Assembly: GCF_009765685.1 (NCBI RefSeq)
Contig: NZ_LMUY01000008.1
Coordinates: 1-64,000 of the forward strand
DNA length: 64,000 nucleotides
Direction of reading: 5' to 3'
From: Acidisphaera sp. L21
GTDB lineage: Bacteria > Pseudomonadota > Alphaproteobacteria > Acetobacterales > Acetobacteraceae
The notes under the pieces were generated by a model. The model was not told the DNA's origin. It ran no database searches and saw only the letters and a list, made by a program, of their open reading frames with translations. This document shows, in pieces, positions 8,102 to 18,446 of the stretch. Positions within the stretch are counted from its first letter, which is position 1. Each line of letters starts with the position of its first letter. The translations under genes were made by a program, and so were the position numbers.

Positions 8102-8665
8102 TTACTTCGCGGGCGCGGCCGGGGCAGGGGCGGCCGGAGCGGCGGCGGCCGGAGCGGCGGCGGCCTTCTTCTTCGCGGCGACATGGTGCATCGGCTTGGC
8201 GTGCATTGCGCCATGGCGGCCCATCATCGGCTTCCCCGGGGTGGCGAAGTCGGTGTACGGCACTGGGGCAGAGCCCGGGGCGCTGTTCAGCGACTGCGCG
8301 GCGGCCATGCCGGACGCGGTCGGGGCCGGGGCGGCGGCGGCCGGGGTAGCACCCGACATGCCGGGACGCGCACGACCACGCGCCGGGGTCGGGTGGGTGG
8401 TGACGGTTGCCGCGCCGCCGGTCGGATAGGCCATGTTGCCCGTGTCGCGGCCGGTCGGGGCAGCCGTCGTCACGCCGCCGGGGGAGGCGGGATAGGCCAT
8501 GTTGCCGGTGTCGCGGGCGGTCGGGGCCGGAACCCGAACCTGGCCGGAGGGCAGCGAATCGGGGTAGGCCATCTGCCCGCCACCGCCGGTGGACTGCGCA
8601 TGCGCCGCGGCGCCCACGACCAGCAGAGCGAAAGCGGGGACCAGCCCCTGGAAACGGAACGTCAT
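8102..8665 (-). CDS. Low-complexity secreted protein with MAYP repeats
   Basis: A 187-residue protein with a signal peptide (core FALLVVGAAAHA, cleavage probably after AHAQ). The mature part has three MAYP-containing repeats: QMAYPDSLPSGQV, then two RDTGNMAYP units about 22 residues apart. A Met/His-rich stretch follows (PMMGRHGAMHAKPMHHV, about residues 146-162), then a Lys/Ala/Pro tail. The Met/His cluster could bind metal such as copper, but that is inference. I recognise no named family. The start ATG at 8663-8665 is chosen because it begins the signal peptide. Confidence 0.65.
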   Translation of the reverse strand: MTFRFQGLVPAFALLVVGAAAHAQSTGGGGQMAYPDSLPSGQVRVPAPTARDTGNMAYPASPGGVTTAAPTGRDTGNMAYPTGGAATVTTHPTPARGRARPGMSGATPAAAAPAPTASGMAAAQSLNSAPGSAPVPYTDFATPGKPMMGRHGAMHAKPMHHVAAKKKAAAAPAAAAPAAPAPAAPAK

Positions 8666-8796
8666 ATGAGTCACTCTCCTCGAGAAACCCCGGTTCAGGG
8701 GTGTTATGGTTACGGTAACAGCATCGTGCGATGCCGTCTTCAGCCCTGCAGCACAAAATTGCAGCTTACTTGCACGAAACAGCCGATTTTTGCGCC

Positions 8797-9093
8797 TCAG
8801 ACGTAGGACCACCACACCCAGGCGATCGCCGTGCCGCCCAAAACGGCCAGGCTGAGGTCCCGGACCACCAGCATCAGCACCACCGTCGCGGCGCCGCCGA
8901 TCCATTGCATCGGACCGCCGGCGAACAGCGCCGGGGCGACGTAGCTGACGAACAAGGCACCCGGTATGTAACCGAGCACGGTTCGCAGCGCCGGAGTGGG
9001 CCGGATATGGCTGAACAGCCAGTAGCCGCCATAGCGACAGGCAAACGTTGCCAGCGACATTCCGGCGATGGCCAACAGCGTGCTGCCGTTCAT
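8797..9093 (-). CDS. azlD: AzlD family branched-chain amino-acid export subunit
   Basis: A 98-residue membrane protein with about four hydrophobic segments, including a CRYGGYWLFSHI segment, PGALFVSYVAPALFAGG and VLMLVVRDLSLAVLGG, typical of AzlD. AzlD acts with AzlC in exporting branched-chain amino acids or analogues. Its ATG overlaps the azlC stop in an ATGA, and the pair is always encoded together. No regulator gene is adjacent. The 131 bases between 8666 and 8796 hold no gene I can support. Confidence 0.85.
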   Translation of the reverse strand: MNGSTLLAIAGMSLATFACRYGGYWLFSHIRPTPALRTVLGYIPGALFVSYVAPALFAGGPMQWIGGAATVVLMLVVRDLSLAVLGGTAIAWVWWSYV

Positions 9094-9839
9094 TCCACCA
9101 CCAGCGCGGCTGGCGGCGCCGGTGGCCGCAAGCGTTCCTGCAACAACCCGGCCAGCGACCCGGCCAGCGCGCCCACCACCACATACCAGGTCCCCGGCAG
9201 CACCACCGACGTCACGATCGATGCGATCGCGGCGACGACCCGGGGCAAACCATCCATCCGCCCCCGCCACATCGGCACCAGCAGCGCGATGAACACCGCC
9301 AGGGCCGCGAAGAAGATCGGGTGATTGGGTGCCGGCGCGATGACGCCGCCCAACAGATGCCCCGCCAGCGTGGTGCCGACCCAAACGAACCAGGTCAGCA
9401 GACCGCTGCCGAACAGGAACCCGGCATCGCCCTCGCCACGGCGCATCGCCTCGACCGACAGTGCCCAGTTCTGGTCGGCCATCATGAACAGGCTCGCCAT
9501 CAGCCGCCAGCCCTTCACGCGGTCCAGCCAGGGCGCCAGCACCGGCCCCATCAGCACCAGGCGCAGATTGACGATCAGCGCGGCCAGCGTCGCGGCCAGG
9601 ATCGGCGCGGGCACCGCCCAATGTCCCAGGGCCAGCAATTGCGCCGACCCGGCGTAGCACAGGCCGCTCATCAGCCCCGCCTCGGTCAACGACAATCCGG
9701 CGCCCTGTGCCAGCAGGCCGACCACCAGGCCGAAGGGGGCCAACCCCGCCACCAGCGGCAACACGCGGCGCGCACCCAGGCGCATCGCCGCCCCCGAGAA
9801 GCCGATCATTGCCCCCGCCCCTGTGGCACGGTGTCGCAT
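9090..9839 (-). CDS. azlC: AzlC family branched-chain amino-acid permease
   Basis: A 249-residue inner-membrane protein of the AzlC/YgaZ family, which exports branched-chain amino acids. Family features include PFGLVVGLLAQGAGLS near the N-terminus, CYAGSAQLLALG, and FMMADQNWALS in the middle. It has six or seven hydrophobic segments. A second ATG ten codons in, giving MIGFSGAAMRLG, is an alternative start and would be closer to family N-termini. It is translationally coupled with azlD. Confidence 0.87.
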   Translation of the reverse strand: MRHRATGAGAMIGFSGAAMRLGARRVLPLVAGLAPFGLVVGLLAQGAGLSLTEAGLMSGLCYAGSAQLLALGHWAVPAPILAATLAALIVNLRLVLMGPVLAPWLDRVKGWRLMASLFMMADQNWALSVEAMRRGEGDAGFLFGSGLLTWFVWVGTTLAGHLLGGVIAPAPNHPIFFAALAVFIALLVPMWRGRMDGLPRVVAAIASIVTSVVLPGTWYVVVGALAGSLAGLLQERLRPPAPPAALVVE

Positions 9840-9863
9840 CGCTCACGTCCCCCCTTGCCGCCG

Positions 9864-10424
9864 TTATGCCCGGCGGGCCTCCAGCAGCAGGGTTTCGGCG
9901 TCCGCATGGGAAAGGTCTAGTACGCGCATCGCGATATCTGCCCCGAACCCGGCGCGGGCCAGCCGGGCCAGATCACGCTGGCGCTGCGCCGGGTCTGGCT
10001 CGTGCCGGAACGGGCCGATGCGACGGCGACCGATATAGAGGATGGCAGCGCTCAACTCGGCTTCCGGATCGTCGGGCAAGGCAGCCAATTCGGCCGGCAC
10101 GCCCTTCGCCTGCAAATGCGCGGCAATGGCGCGACGCGATCGCCCGGCCCGGTGCAGGGCGCGTGCCCGCCCGGCCGCAAACGCCGCGTCATCCACCACG
10201 CCGATCCCGGCCAGCGCGGTTACGACGGTCCGCGCAGCCGCCTGGCAGACGGCGATCTGCTCGGGCGCCGCCTCCGCCGCGCGGGCCCACCGGTCGATCC
10301 GGCGGCCAAGCACCCGCAGCAACCCGGTCTGCGTGGTGCTGTAGCGGGCGAGATGGTTCAGCGCAGCATGGCGCAACGCGCTCTCGTCCGGGGGTGGACC
10401 TGGTGGTTTGGCGGGGGGGCGCAT
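9864..10424 (-). CDS. recX: Regulatory protein RecX
   Basis: A 186-residue RecX-like protein, a modulator that binds RecA filaments and limits RecA activity. It is Arg/Ala-rich and all-helical, with the three-helix repeats typical of RecX; the recognisable parts are HLARYSTTQTGLLRVLGRRI near the N-terminus, VVDDAAFAAGRARALHRAGRSR, and LARAGFGADIAMRVLDL near the end. The frame is open 18 residues further upstream; I prefer the ATG giving MRPPAKPPGPPPDESALR. recA is not next to it in this window. Confidence 0.8.
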   Translation of the reverse strand: MRPPAKPPGPPPDESALRHAALNHLARYSTTQTGLLRVLGRRIDRWARAAEAAPEQIAVCQAAARTVVTALAGIGVVDDAAFAAGRARALHRAGRSRRAIAAHLQAKGVPAELAALPDDPEAELSAAILYIGRRRIGPFRHEPDPAQRQRDLARLARAGFGADIAMRVLDLSHADAETLLLEARRA

Positions 10425-10625
10425 CGCCCGATGCTGCCACGCGCCGCGGCCGACCGGAACCCGCCGCAACCCTGTCATACGTTAGCTATCATAGCATTGG
10501 CGACATGGTTGGTCGTTAAGCGTTTGACTTCAGGCGCGTTGGCGCTTCATGCTCCCTGCTTCCCTCGCGACTGGCCACGAAGGTCGCGGTTGGCGCGTGG
10601 GGAGTCACTAGGTGAACCCTTCGAC

Positions 10626-11818
<1,193 letters not shown>

Positions 11819-11822
<4 letters not shown>

Positions 11823-12784
11823 GCGGGGCGGTTCGCAAACTGCGACCGGAAGACGGCTTCGAGTTGGAATCCGGCGCGCCCCGTCATTTCTTGGAACTGA
11901 AGGATTTCGACCCGGCGGTGCTGCGCCAGATGCTGGACGTCTCCCGTGGCTACAAGCAGGCGGGGGTGCCGTCATCCCGGCCCCTCGCGGGACAGACACT
12001 GGCGATGATCTTCGAAAAGCCCTCCACCCGCACCCGCGTCTCGTTCGAGGTGGCGATGCGCGAACTGGGTGGCGACGTCATCATGCTGCAGGGCGCCGAT
12101 ACGCAACTGGGCCGGGGTGAGACGGTGGCGGATACGGCGCGGGTGCTATCCCGCTACGTCGATGCCATCATGTTGCGCACCGACGATGCCGCCAAGCTGG
12201 CGGAGATGGCGGCCTATGCCACCGTCCCCGTCATCAATGGGCTGACGAACAAGTCGCACCCCTGCCAGTTGATGGCGGATGTCATGACGTTCGAGGAGCA
12301 TCGCGGCCTCATCGCCGGGCAGTCGATCGCGTGGGTGGGTGACGGCAACAACGTCGCCTGCTCGTGGATCGAGGCGGCGGTGCGGTTCGGGTTCGAACTG
12401 CGCATCGCCTGCCCGGCGGAACTGCAGCCGCCGGCCGATCTGGTGGCCTGGGCGCGGGCGCAAGGTGCCACGATCACGGTTGGCGACGATCCCATGGCTG
12501 CGGTCGATGGTGTCCGATGCGTGGTGACCGACACCTGGATCAGCATGTCCGACGACCCCGCCAGCAACCGGCACAACATGCTGGCACCCTTCCAGGTCGA
12601 TGCAAGGTTGATGCGCCAGGCAGCACCGGACGCGCTGTTCATGCACTGCCTTCCCGCCCATCGCGGGGAAGAAGTGACGGCGGAGGTCATCGATGGCCCA
12701 CAATCCGTCGTGTTCGACGGCGCGGAAAACCGGCTGCATGCACAGAAGGGCGTCTTGGCCTGGGCCCTGGGCGCACTGCGTTGA
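11819..12784 (+). CDS. argF: Ornithine carbamoyltransferase
   Basis: A 321-residue enzyme joining carbamoyl phosphate and ornithine to give citrulline. The carbamoyl-phosphate loop is [13 protein letters not shown], the ornithine loops are visible as [11 protein letters not shown] and DTWISMSDD, and the catalytic Cys region is [13 protein letters not shown] chose the GTG at 11819-11821, which overlaps the argD stop (GTGA); a TTG 33 bases earlier is also in frame but lies inside argD. The argD-argF pair is common in alphaproteobacteria. Confidence 0.95.
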
Positions 12785-13059
12785 GCCGATCGTCCGCAAC
12801 CGAAGAAACGCCGTCCACCCCTGGCTGGGTGGACGGCAGTATTCGCGAGATCTTCGCACCATACGGCCAATCCGTAGAAGCGGCGCGCGACATGTATGCC
12901 GAGTGCCTGGCCGGCGTGCGTGGTGCAGTGGATATGGATCTGGGCCATGACCGCTGTCGCCAGACCCTGTTGGGCGCAGTGGCGAAGATGATCGAGGACC
13001 CAACAGAACTCGATCACGCACTACAGGCGCTCGAGGCAAAGATTTCCGAAGAAGCCTAG
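12781..13059 (+). CDS. Small hypothetical protein coupled to argF
   Basis: A 92-residue acidic protein I do not recognise. The frame carries on directly from argF: a TTG at 12781-12783 overlaps the argF stop (TTGA), and an in-frame GTG lies near 12829. The body ([21 protein letters not shown], then GRLC-free helices, then [19 protein letters not shown]) looks entirely helical and soluble. Codon use and the overlap suggest a real gene, and its position suggests co-expression with arginine synthesis; the function is unknown. Confidence 0.6.
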   Translation: MSRSSATEETPSTPGWVDGSIREIFAPYGQSVEAARDMYAECLAGVRGAVDMDLGHDRCRQTLLGAVAKMIEDPTELDHALQALEAKISEEA

Positions 13060-13060
13060 C

Positions 13061-13086
13061 GCGGCCCTCCCAGATGGGAAGACCGC
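13061..13086. terminator. Hairpin between convergent genes
   Basis: GCGGCCCTCCCA (13061-13072) can pair, with a few mismatches, with TGGGAAGACCGC (13075-13086). It sits in the 34-base gap between the convergent ends of the small gene after argF and the flavin-binding protein gene. It has no clear T tract, so it is a candidate two-way terminator only. Confidence 0.4.
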
Positions 13087-13093
13087 GACGCGG

Positions 13094-13582
13094 TTAGCTC
13101 AGCTTGACGGTGCCGTGGCCGCCGGGGTTCGGCGATTCACCCGTCAGCGCAGCCTTCACATAGCCGTAGGCGTGCAGCATGGTGGACGAGGGCGCGTCCC
13201 AGTATTCCGCCTGCTGCACGGTCACCTTCAGCAGGGCAATCTCCGGATCGGCCTTGCCTTTTGGAAACCAAACTTTCAGCGATTCTGTCCAATGGTCCTC
13301 GACCGCTTTCGCATCGCGCACCAGGGCGGCGGTGCCGGAGACGGAGACGTAGTCCTGCTTGCCCGGGTGCGCGAAAGCGAGATTCACCCGCTGCTCGGAC
13401 TGCACCTCGGTCACCTTGTGGGAGTCGGCGCGGGTGAAGAACCACAGCGTCCCATCGAACTCCTTCTGCGACATCGCCATCGGGCGGCTGCGAAGATGGC
13501 CGCCATCCTCGGTGACCATCATCGCCACCTCGACGGACTTGATCAGGTCCCACAGCTTGGCGGTGTTGTTGGTTTCAGTCAT
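13094..13582 (-). CDS. Pyridoxamine 5'-phosphate oxidase-family (general stress protein 26-like)
   Basis: A 162-residue FMN-binding split-barrel protein. The pattern KLWDLIKSVEVAMMVTEDG, LRSRPMAM, GTLWFFTRADSHKVTEV and QDYVSVSGTAALVRD matches the short general-stress-protein-26-like group of the pyridoxamine-phosphate-oxidase superfamily, not true PdxH. Members bind flavin or F420-like cofactors; the substrate is usually unknown. I chose the ATG giving MTETNNTAKLWDL. It is divergent from hslO, with about 110 bases between the starts, consistent with both being stress genes, though no shared regulatory site is visible. Confidence 0.85.
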   Translation of the reverse strand: MTETNNTAKLWDLIKSVEVAMMVTEDGGHLRSRPMAMSQKEFDGTLWFFTRADSHKVTEVQSEQRVNLAFAHPGKQDYVSVSGTAALVRDAKAVEDHWTESLKVWFPKGKADPEIALLKVTVQQAEYWDAPSSTMLHAYGYVKAALTGESPNPGGHGTVKLS

Positions 13583-13694
13583 CGCTCGTTCTCCAACGTC
13601 AGGCCAAGGCAACGAGAATGTGGCGGTGATGGTTCCGCATGCCGTGTGACGGTGCCCGGTGGTTTTGCGCGGGATCACACCCTATCTTGCGACA

Positions 13695-14651
13695 ATGAGC
13701 GCCATGCCAGCCTTCCTCGACGGCACCCGACCGGATGTGCCCGATATCGTCGTGCCTCGCGGCATCACCCCGTTTTACCTACCTGGACGGCCGGTTCGCG
13801 GGCGGCTGGTCCGGCTGGGCGCGTTGGCCGATGCGTTGCTGAGCCGGCACGACAATCACCCGATCGTCACCAGTTTGTCCGGCCAGGCGTTGGCCCTGGC
13901 CGCCGCATTGGCGGCGGCGCTGAAGTTCCAGGGATCGTTCAGCCTGCAGGCGAAGGGCGACGGCGCAGTCACGATGCTGCTGGCGGATTGCACCCAGGAT
14001 GGCGCGCTGCGGGGCTATGCCCGGGCCGATGCCGACAAACTAGCCGCGGTGCTGGAAAAGACCGAAACTCCCACGGCCGCGACGCTGCTGGGCCGCGGTT
14101 ATCTGGCCTTCACCGTGGACCAGGGCGACGACATGGATCGGCACCAGGGCATCGTCGCGATCGAGGGCCGCACACTCGCCGACATGGCGCTGCATTATTT
14201 CGACACCAGCGAGCAATTGCAGTGTGCCGTGCGCCTGGCGTGCGCCAAGACCGACACCGGGTGGCGCGCGTCTGCGCTGATCCTGGAACGGGTGGCGGCC
14301 GAGGGCGGCATCGACCTCAGCGAAGAACCCGATGGCGACGAGGCCTGGCGTGCAGCGACGATCCTCGCCTCGACAGTGACGGATGAGGAGTTGCTGGACG
14401 ATGACCTGCCGTCCGAGCAACTGATCTGGCGGCTGTTCAGTGCCGAAGGCGTAGCGGCGGATCGGCCCCGGGCATTGGCCTATGGCTGCCGCTGCTCCCG
14501 CTCGCGCCTGGCGGGCATCCTGGAAGGGTTCGGCGCGGAGGATCTGGATGACATGGCAACCCAAGGCGACATCGTCATGACGTGCGAATTCTGCAATTTG
14601 GATTTCCGCTTCGGGCGCGATGAGGTAGGCGGGGCTGGCGTCACCGATTGA
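13695..14651 (+). CDS. hslO: Hsp33 redox-regulated chaperone
   Basis: A 318-residue Hsp33, a cytoplasmic holdase that becomes active when its zinc-bound cysteines are oxidised. The C-terminal zinc site is visible as CRC (in AYGCRCSRSRLAGIL) and CEFC (in MTCEFCNLDF). The N-terminal substrate-binding domain carries LQAKGDGAVTMLLADC and the HYFDTSEQL motif. The start giving MSAMPAFLDG is chosen; another ATG is three codons later. Confidence 0.95.
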   Translation: MSAMPAFLDGTRPDVPDIVVPRGITPFYLPGRPVRGRLVRLGALADALLSRHDNHPIVTSLSGQALALAAALAAALKFQGSFSLQAKGDGAVTMLLADCTQDGALRGYARADADKLAAVLEKTETPTAATLLGRGYLAFTVDQGDDMDRHQGIVAIEGRTLADMALHYFDTSEQLQCAVRLACAKTDTGWRASALILERVAAEGGIDLSEEPDGDEAWRAATILASTVTDEELLDDDLPSEQLIWRLFSAEGVAADRPRALAYGCRCSRSRLAGILEGFGAEDLDDMATQGDIVMTCEFCNLDFRFGRDEVGGAGVTD

Positions 14652-14705
14652 CGGGTCCGCCCTGCGTGGCAGGGTGCCGCTGGTTCCGAAATCCAAGGAG
14701 ATAGT

Positions 14706-15335
14706 ATGCTCGCCCGCCGATCCGTCCTGCTGCTGCCGCTCATTGCTGCTGCCTGTGGCAGTGACGACGTTCCCCGGAGCTTCCCGCTGCCGAGCTACAG
14801 GTATCTGACGCCCATCCGGCTGAACGTGGCCGCCGTGGAAGTCGATGACCGCACCACCCCAGCCGGCGGCAGCTCGGTCGAAGGCCTGTCCCCCGTGAGG
14901 CCCAGCGATGCGCTGAAGCAGATGGCAAATGACCGGCTGGTTGCGGGCGGAAGCGCTGGGCGCGCGGTATTCGTCATCGACCAGGCGAGCCTTCGCCGGG
15001 TCGGCGGCGGGATCGAGGGGACGATGGCGGTTCATCTGGACGTATTCGCCGGGCCGGGTGGCGAGCGCGCCGGGTTCGCCGAGGCCCGGGTTGCCCGGCG
15101 CCGCACCAGCACCGATACCGACGAGGATTCCCGCGCGGTGCTGTACGATTTCACCATGCAGATGATGACCGACATGAACGTGGAATTCGAATTTCAGGTG
15201 AAGCGGTCGCTGCGGGATTGGACCCAGGCCACGGCCGGCAGCGCCCCGCCGCCGCCGCCGGTGCAAACCGAGGATTTGTCGGCACCGACCAACCTGGCGC
15301 CCGCGCGTCCGGGAACGCCCGTTCTGCGGCGGTAA
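14706..15335 (+). CDS. Hypothetical lipoprotein
   Basis: A 209-residue protein with a lipobox (LIAAACGSDD), so probably anchored at Cys17. The mature part contains PIRLNVAAVEV and LRRVGGGIEGTMAVHLDVF, then an ARVARRRTSTDTDED segment, a long helix (MQMMTDMNVEFEFQVKRSL) and a Pro-rich tail. I recall similar proteins as conserved hypotheticals in Acetobacteraceae and related bacteria, but no function is known to me. A good ribosome site (AAGGAG) lies 7 bases before the ATG. It is convergent with the DsbD-like gene, only 8 bases apart. Confidence 0.75.
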   Translation: MLARRSVLLLPLIAAACGSDDVPRSFPLPSYRYLTPIRLNVAAVEVDDRTTPAGGSSVEGLSPVRPSDALKQMANDRLVAGGSAGRAVFVIDQASLRRVGGGIEGTMAVHLDVFAGPGGERAGFAEARVARRRTSTDTDEDSRAVLYDFTMQMMTDMNVEFEFQVKRSLRDWTQATAGSAPPPPPVQTEDLSAPTNLAPARPGTPVLRR

Positions 15336-15343
15336 TTTCCGTT

Positions 15344-17383
15344 TCAGCTTCCCAGTTTGGCGACCTGCTGCAGCACATCACCCTCGCTCAGGATCTGCGG
15401 CAGCACCACAGGGTCCCGCCCCGGGGGGTAGAAGACATAGAGCGGCACGCCGTCGCGATCATGCTCGCGCAGGAAGTTGGAGATGGTGGGGTCCTGCTTG
15501 GTCCAGTCGCCCTTCAGGTAGGCGACCTTGGCGTGATCGAACGCAGCGCGGACGGCGGTGGGCGACAATGCGATACGCTCGTTCACCAGGCAGGACAGGC
15601 ACCACGCTGCCGTCATGTTCACGAACACCGGCCGGCCCTCGCCCTGGAGTTGGGCCAGGCGGGCAGGGGTGAATGGCTCGCTGGTTTCTGGCCCGGGCGT
15701 TGTGCCGATGGTGAGCAGGGCAAGGGTGGCAAGCCCCGCAGCACTCGCGACCCCGTAGGCGACGGGACGGGACCGGCCGCTGCTGGATTGGGCGGTACCC
15801 AGCATCCACGCGGTGAACCCGACCCCCACCAGCCCGGCGCCAGCGATGAGCACGCCGGTCGGGCCGGTTTGTTGGCTGACCACCCACACCAGCCAGACGG
15901 CAGCGCCATACATTGGGAAGGCGAGGGCCTGGCGCAGCGTCGTCATCCACCGCCCCGGCCGCGGCAGCAATCCGGCAAGCCGCGGCGCGGCCGCCATGCT
16001 GGCATAGGGGAGTGCCAGGCCAAGGCCCATGACTGCGAACACCAGCAACGCGGTTGCGGGCGGCGCGGCGAGCGCCCCGGCCAAAGCCGCCCCCATGAAG
16101 GACGCCGTGCAGGGCGTCGCCACCACGACGGCGAGCAACCCTGTGAAAAAGCTGCCTGCGTGCCCACGCCGGGCGGCGAGCGCCTGGCCCGTGCCGGTGA
16201 CGCCCTCGCCGATCGAGAACACGCCCGACATGTTGAGGCCGGTGGCGCAAAGCACCCAGGCAACCAGCGTGACGAAAAGCGGGGACTGGAACTGGAAGCC
16301 CCAGCCCACCGCTTGCCCGGCACCCCGTAGCGCGATGAGCACGGCGCCGAGGGCAGCAAAGGCCGCCACGACGCCGACGGTGTAGCTCCCTGCCTCCAGC
16401 CGAACGGTGCGCCGATCGGCCGCGGATAGCCGGGCGAGGGCCATCGCCTTCATGGCCAAAACCGGGAAGACGCAGGGCATGAGATTGAGAAGCAGCCCGC
16501 CGCCGAGTGCGGCCAACAGCAGGAACATCAAGGGTTGTGGCGGTGTCGCAGCCGGGATCGAGCCTTGCGCGGCAGATATCGCGAATGGCTTGGTAACGCC
16601 CGACCCGGTGGTGAGGATGACGACGCCCGTGAGAGGTGCGTGAGGGTCGAACGTTGTGCCGAGGGCAAGATGCAGCAGGAGATCTTGATCCCTGGCAATC
16701 GGTGTTTGCGACCCAACGCCCTCGGTCTGGCCATCGCCCCCGGGGAAGAATTGCGCGGACGTGACACCCTGCGGCAGACCGGGGCCGGACAGCCGTAAAA
16801 TGCCGCCATCTGTGGAGACGGTCGCGTGAAACGTCGGCGAGACTGGGGTTCGCGCGGCGGCGGCGGTAAAGAGTGGTGCCTCGGCCGAGGGGCTGAGTGT
16901 TCCAGCGGGCAGAGCTAGTTTGAAGTCGCCCTGCTCCGGCACGCAGATGTCCCGGCATACCAGCCAGGTGGCGTGGGCTGTCAGTGTTACGGGCGCGCTG
17001 GCTGCGGTAAAGGTGACGGGCAGCAGCAGGTCGCCAGTGTAGGCAAACGTGGTTAGCGGTCCCTCGGCGACCCGGATCGGTACCGGCCATTCGATCGGCG
17101 AGACCTTTGCACCCGGCGGCAGATCGAAGGTGAGATCGGCCGCAACCCCAGCATCGCCGGGGTTCTGCCAGTAGGTATGCCAGCCGGGGGCAAGTTGCAG
17201 ACGGAGGGCGGCCTTGAACTGCCCGCCTGCCTGGATCGCGTCGGTGTTGGTAACGAGCGTGGCTACCGCCCTGCTGGACGTGACCGGCGCCGATTCTAAA
17301 GCATGGCCGGCCGCCGGAATGCCCAGGGCGAGTAGCCCGGCGGCCGCTAGTCGCGCGCCGAACTTTTTCAATTTAGGTGCCAT
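15344..17383 (-). CDS. DsbD/ScsB-type protein-disulfide reductase
   Basis: A 679-residue inner-membrane protein that would pass electrons from cytoplasmic thioredoxin to periplasmic thiol proteins. It has a signal peptide; a periplasmic domain of about 250 residues with a [11 protein letters not shown] motif, as in ScsB-type N-termini; a membrane domain of about eight helices with the reactive cysteines in [13 protein letters not shown] and VATPCTASF; and a C-terminal thioredoxin-like domain with WCLSC. ScsB is the closer match because of the long N-terminal domain. The ATG giving [12 protein letters not shown] is chosen; it overlaps the folE end by 11 bases. Confidence 0.9.
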   Translation of the reverse strand: MAPKLKKFGARLAAAGLLALGIPAAGHALESAPVTSSRAVATLVTNTDAIQAGGQFKAALRLQLAPGWHTYWQNPGDAGVAADLTFDLPPGAKVSPIEWPVPIRVAEGPLTTFAYTGDLLLPVTFTAASAPVTLTAHATWLVCRDICVPEQGDFKLALPAGTLSPSAEAPLFTAAAARTPVSPTFHATVSTDGGILRLSGPGLPQGVTSAQFFPGGDGQTEGVGSQTPIARDQDLLLHLALGTTFDPHAPLTGVVILTTGSGVTKPFAISAAQGSIPAATPPQPLMFLLLAALGGGLLLNLMPCVFPVLAMKAMALARLSAADRRTVRLEAGSYTVGVVAAFAALGAVLIALRGAGQAVGWGFQFQSPLFVTLVAWVLCATGLNMSGVFSIGEGVTGTGQALAARRGHAGSFFTGLLAVVVATPCTASFMGAALAGALAAPPATALLVFAVMGLGLALPYASMAAAPRLAGLLPRPGRWMTTLRQALAFPMYGAAVWLVWVVSQQTGPTGVLIAGAGLVGVGFTAWMLGTAQSSSGRSRPVAYGVASAAGLATLALLTIGTTPGPETSEPFTPARLAQLQGEGRPVFVNMTAAWCLSCLVNERIALSPTAVRAAFDHAKVAYLKGDWTKQDPTISNFLREHDRDGVPLYVFYPPGRDPVVLPQILSEGDVLQQVAKLGS

Positions 17384-17984
17384 ATTCCAAGGGTGCACGG
17401 TTACCGATCATGGACAACACCTCGCGCCGGGTCTCGGGATTGGTTCGAAACTCGCCAAGCATGCTGCTGGTCACCATCGCGACGCCGGGCTTGTGCACGC
17501 CGCGGGTCGTCATGCATTGATGGCCGGCTTCAATGACAACTGCGACCCCCTTCGGACGCAATACCTCGTTGATAGTATTGGCGATTTGAACGGTTAGCTT
17601 TTCTTGGATCTGCAAGCGCTTGCTGAACGCATCGACGACGCGGGCGAGTTTGCTGATACCCACCACCCGACGATCCGGCAGGTAGCCGACGTGAGCCTTA
17701 CCGATAATGGGCACCATATGGTGCTCGCAATAGGATTCTAATCTTATGTCCCGCAGCAGGATGATTTCGTCATAGCCTTCGACCTCCTCGAACGTGCGTT
17801 CGAGAAGGGCATTTGGATCGACATCATACCCTGCAAATAGCTCGCGGTAGGAGCGTGCAACCCGGGCTGGTGTGTCGCGCAAACCCTCACGCGAGGGATC
17901 ATCGCCCGCCCAACGCAGCAGGGTGCGCACAGCGGCCTCTGCCTCGGCTTGCGTGGGTTTCGGCGTGGGTGCGATGGTGTCCAA
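17373..17984 (-). CDS. folE: GTP cyclohydrolase I
   Basis: A 203-residue enzyme that opens GTP to form 7,8-dihydroneopterin triphosphate, the first step of folate synthesis. The zinc ligands are visible as Cys/His in [20 protein letters not shown] and Cys in [15 protein letters not shown], making this the zinc-dependent FolE1. The middle has [14 protein letters not shown]. It is 57 bases from apaG and overlaps the DsbD-like gene, suggesting one message running apaG-folE-reductase or a separate folE promoter. Confidence 0.97.
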   Translation of the reverse strand: MDTIAPTPKPTQAEAEAAVRTLLRWAGDDPSREGLRDTPARVARSYRELFAGYDVDPNALLERTFEEVEGYDEIILLRDIRLESYCEHHMVPIIGKAHVGYLPDRRVVGISKLARVVDAFSKRLQIQEKLTVQIANTINEVLRPKGVAVVIEAGHQCMTTRGVHKPGVAMVTSSMLGEFRTNPETRREVLSMIGNRAPLEYGT

Positions 17985-18041
17985 ATCGGCCGATCCTGTG
18001 GTGCTTTGCGCATATCGAAATGGGCTTGCCGGGGCGCTCGG

Positions 18042-18446
18042 CTAGTGGAGCTGATGTCCGTTATGGGGGCAGTCCAGGCTAAACGGCGGGATAACGACGT
18101 CGAACGCCTCACCCGTTGTGGTAACCACCATGTGGTAGAGCCCTTGCATGAACCCAGTCGGCGTCTCCAGCGGCGTGCCAGAGGTGTATTCGAAGCTCTC
18201 GCCAGCCTCTAGCAAGGGCTGCTCGCCCACGACGCCGGGCCCTTCGACGTTGATCGTGCGGCCCCGGCCATCCGTGATCCGCCAGGTTCGGCGCATGAGC
18301 TGAACGGTCTCACTCCCCGAGTTATGGATGCGAACGTGGTAGGCCCAGACATAATGTCCGTCATCTGGTTCCGACTTGTCTTCGAGGTAGAAGGACTGCA
18401 CCGCCACCACGATGGCGCGGGTTGTGGCGGTATACTCCTCGGTCAT
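18042..18446 (-). CDS. apaG: ApaG protein
   Basis: A 134-residue ApaG, a fibronectin type III-like single-domain protein linked to Co2+ resistance and Ap4A metabolism in enterobacteria; its biochemical role is not settled. Hallmarks are YVWAYHVRIHNSGSETVQL, RRTWRITDGRG and GPGVVGEQPLLEAGESFEYTS. The ATG shares one base with the metZ stop, so it is probably co-translated with metZ, a linkage common in this group. Confidence 0.95.
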   Translation of the reverse strand: MTEEYTATTRAIVVAVQSFYLEDKSEPDDGHYVWAYHVRIHNSGSETVQLMRRTWRITDGRGRTINVEGPGVVGEQPLLEAGESFEYTSGTPLETPTGFMQGLYHMVVTTTGEAFDVVIPPFSLDCPHNGHQLH

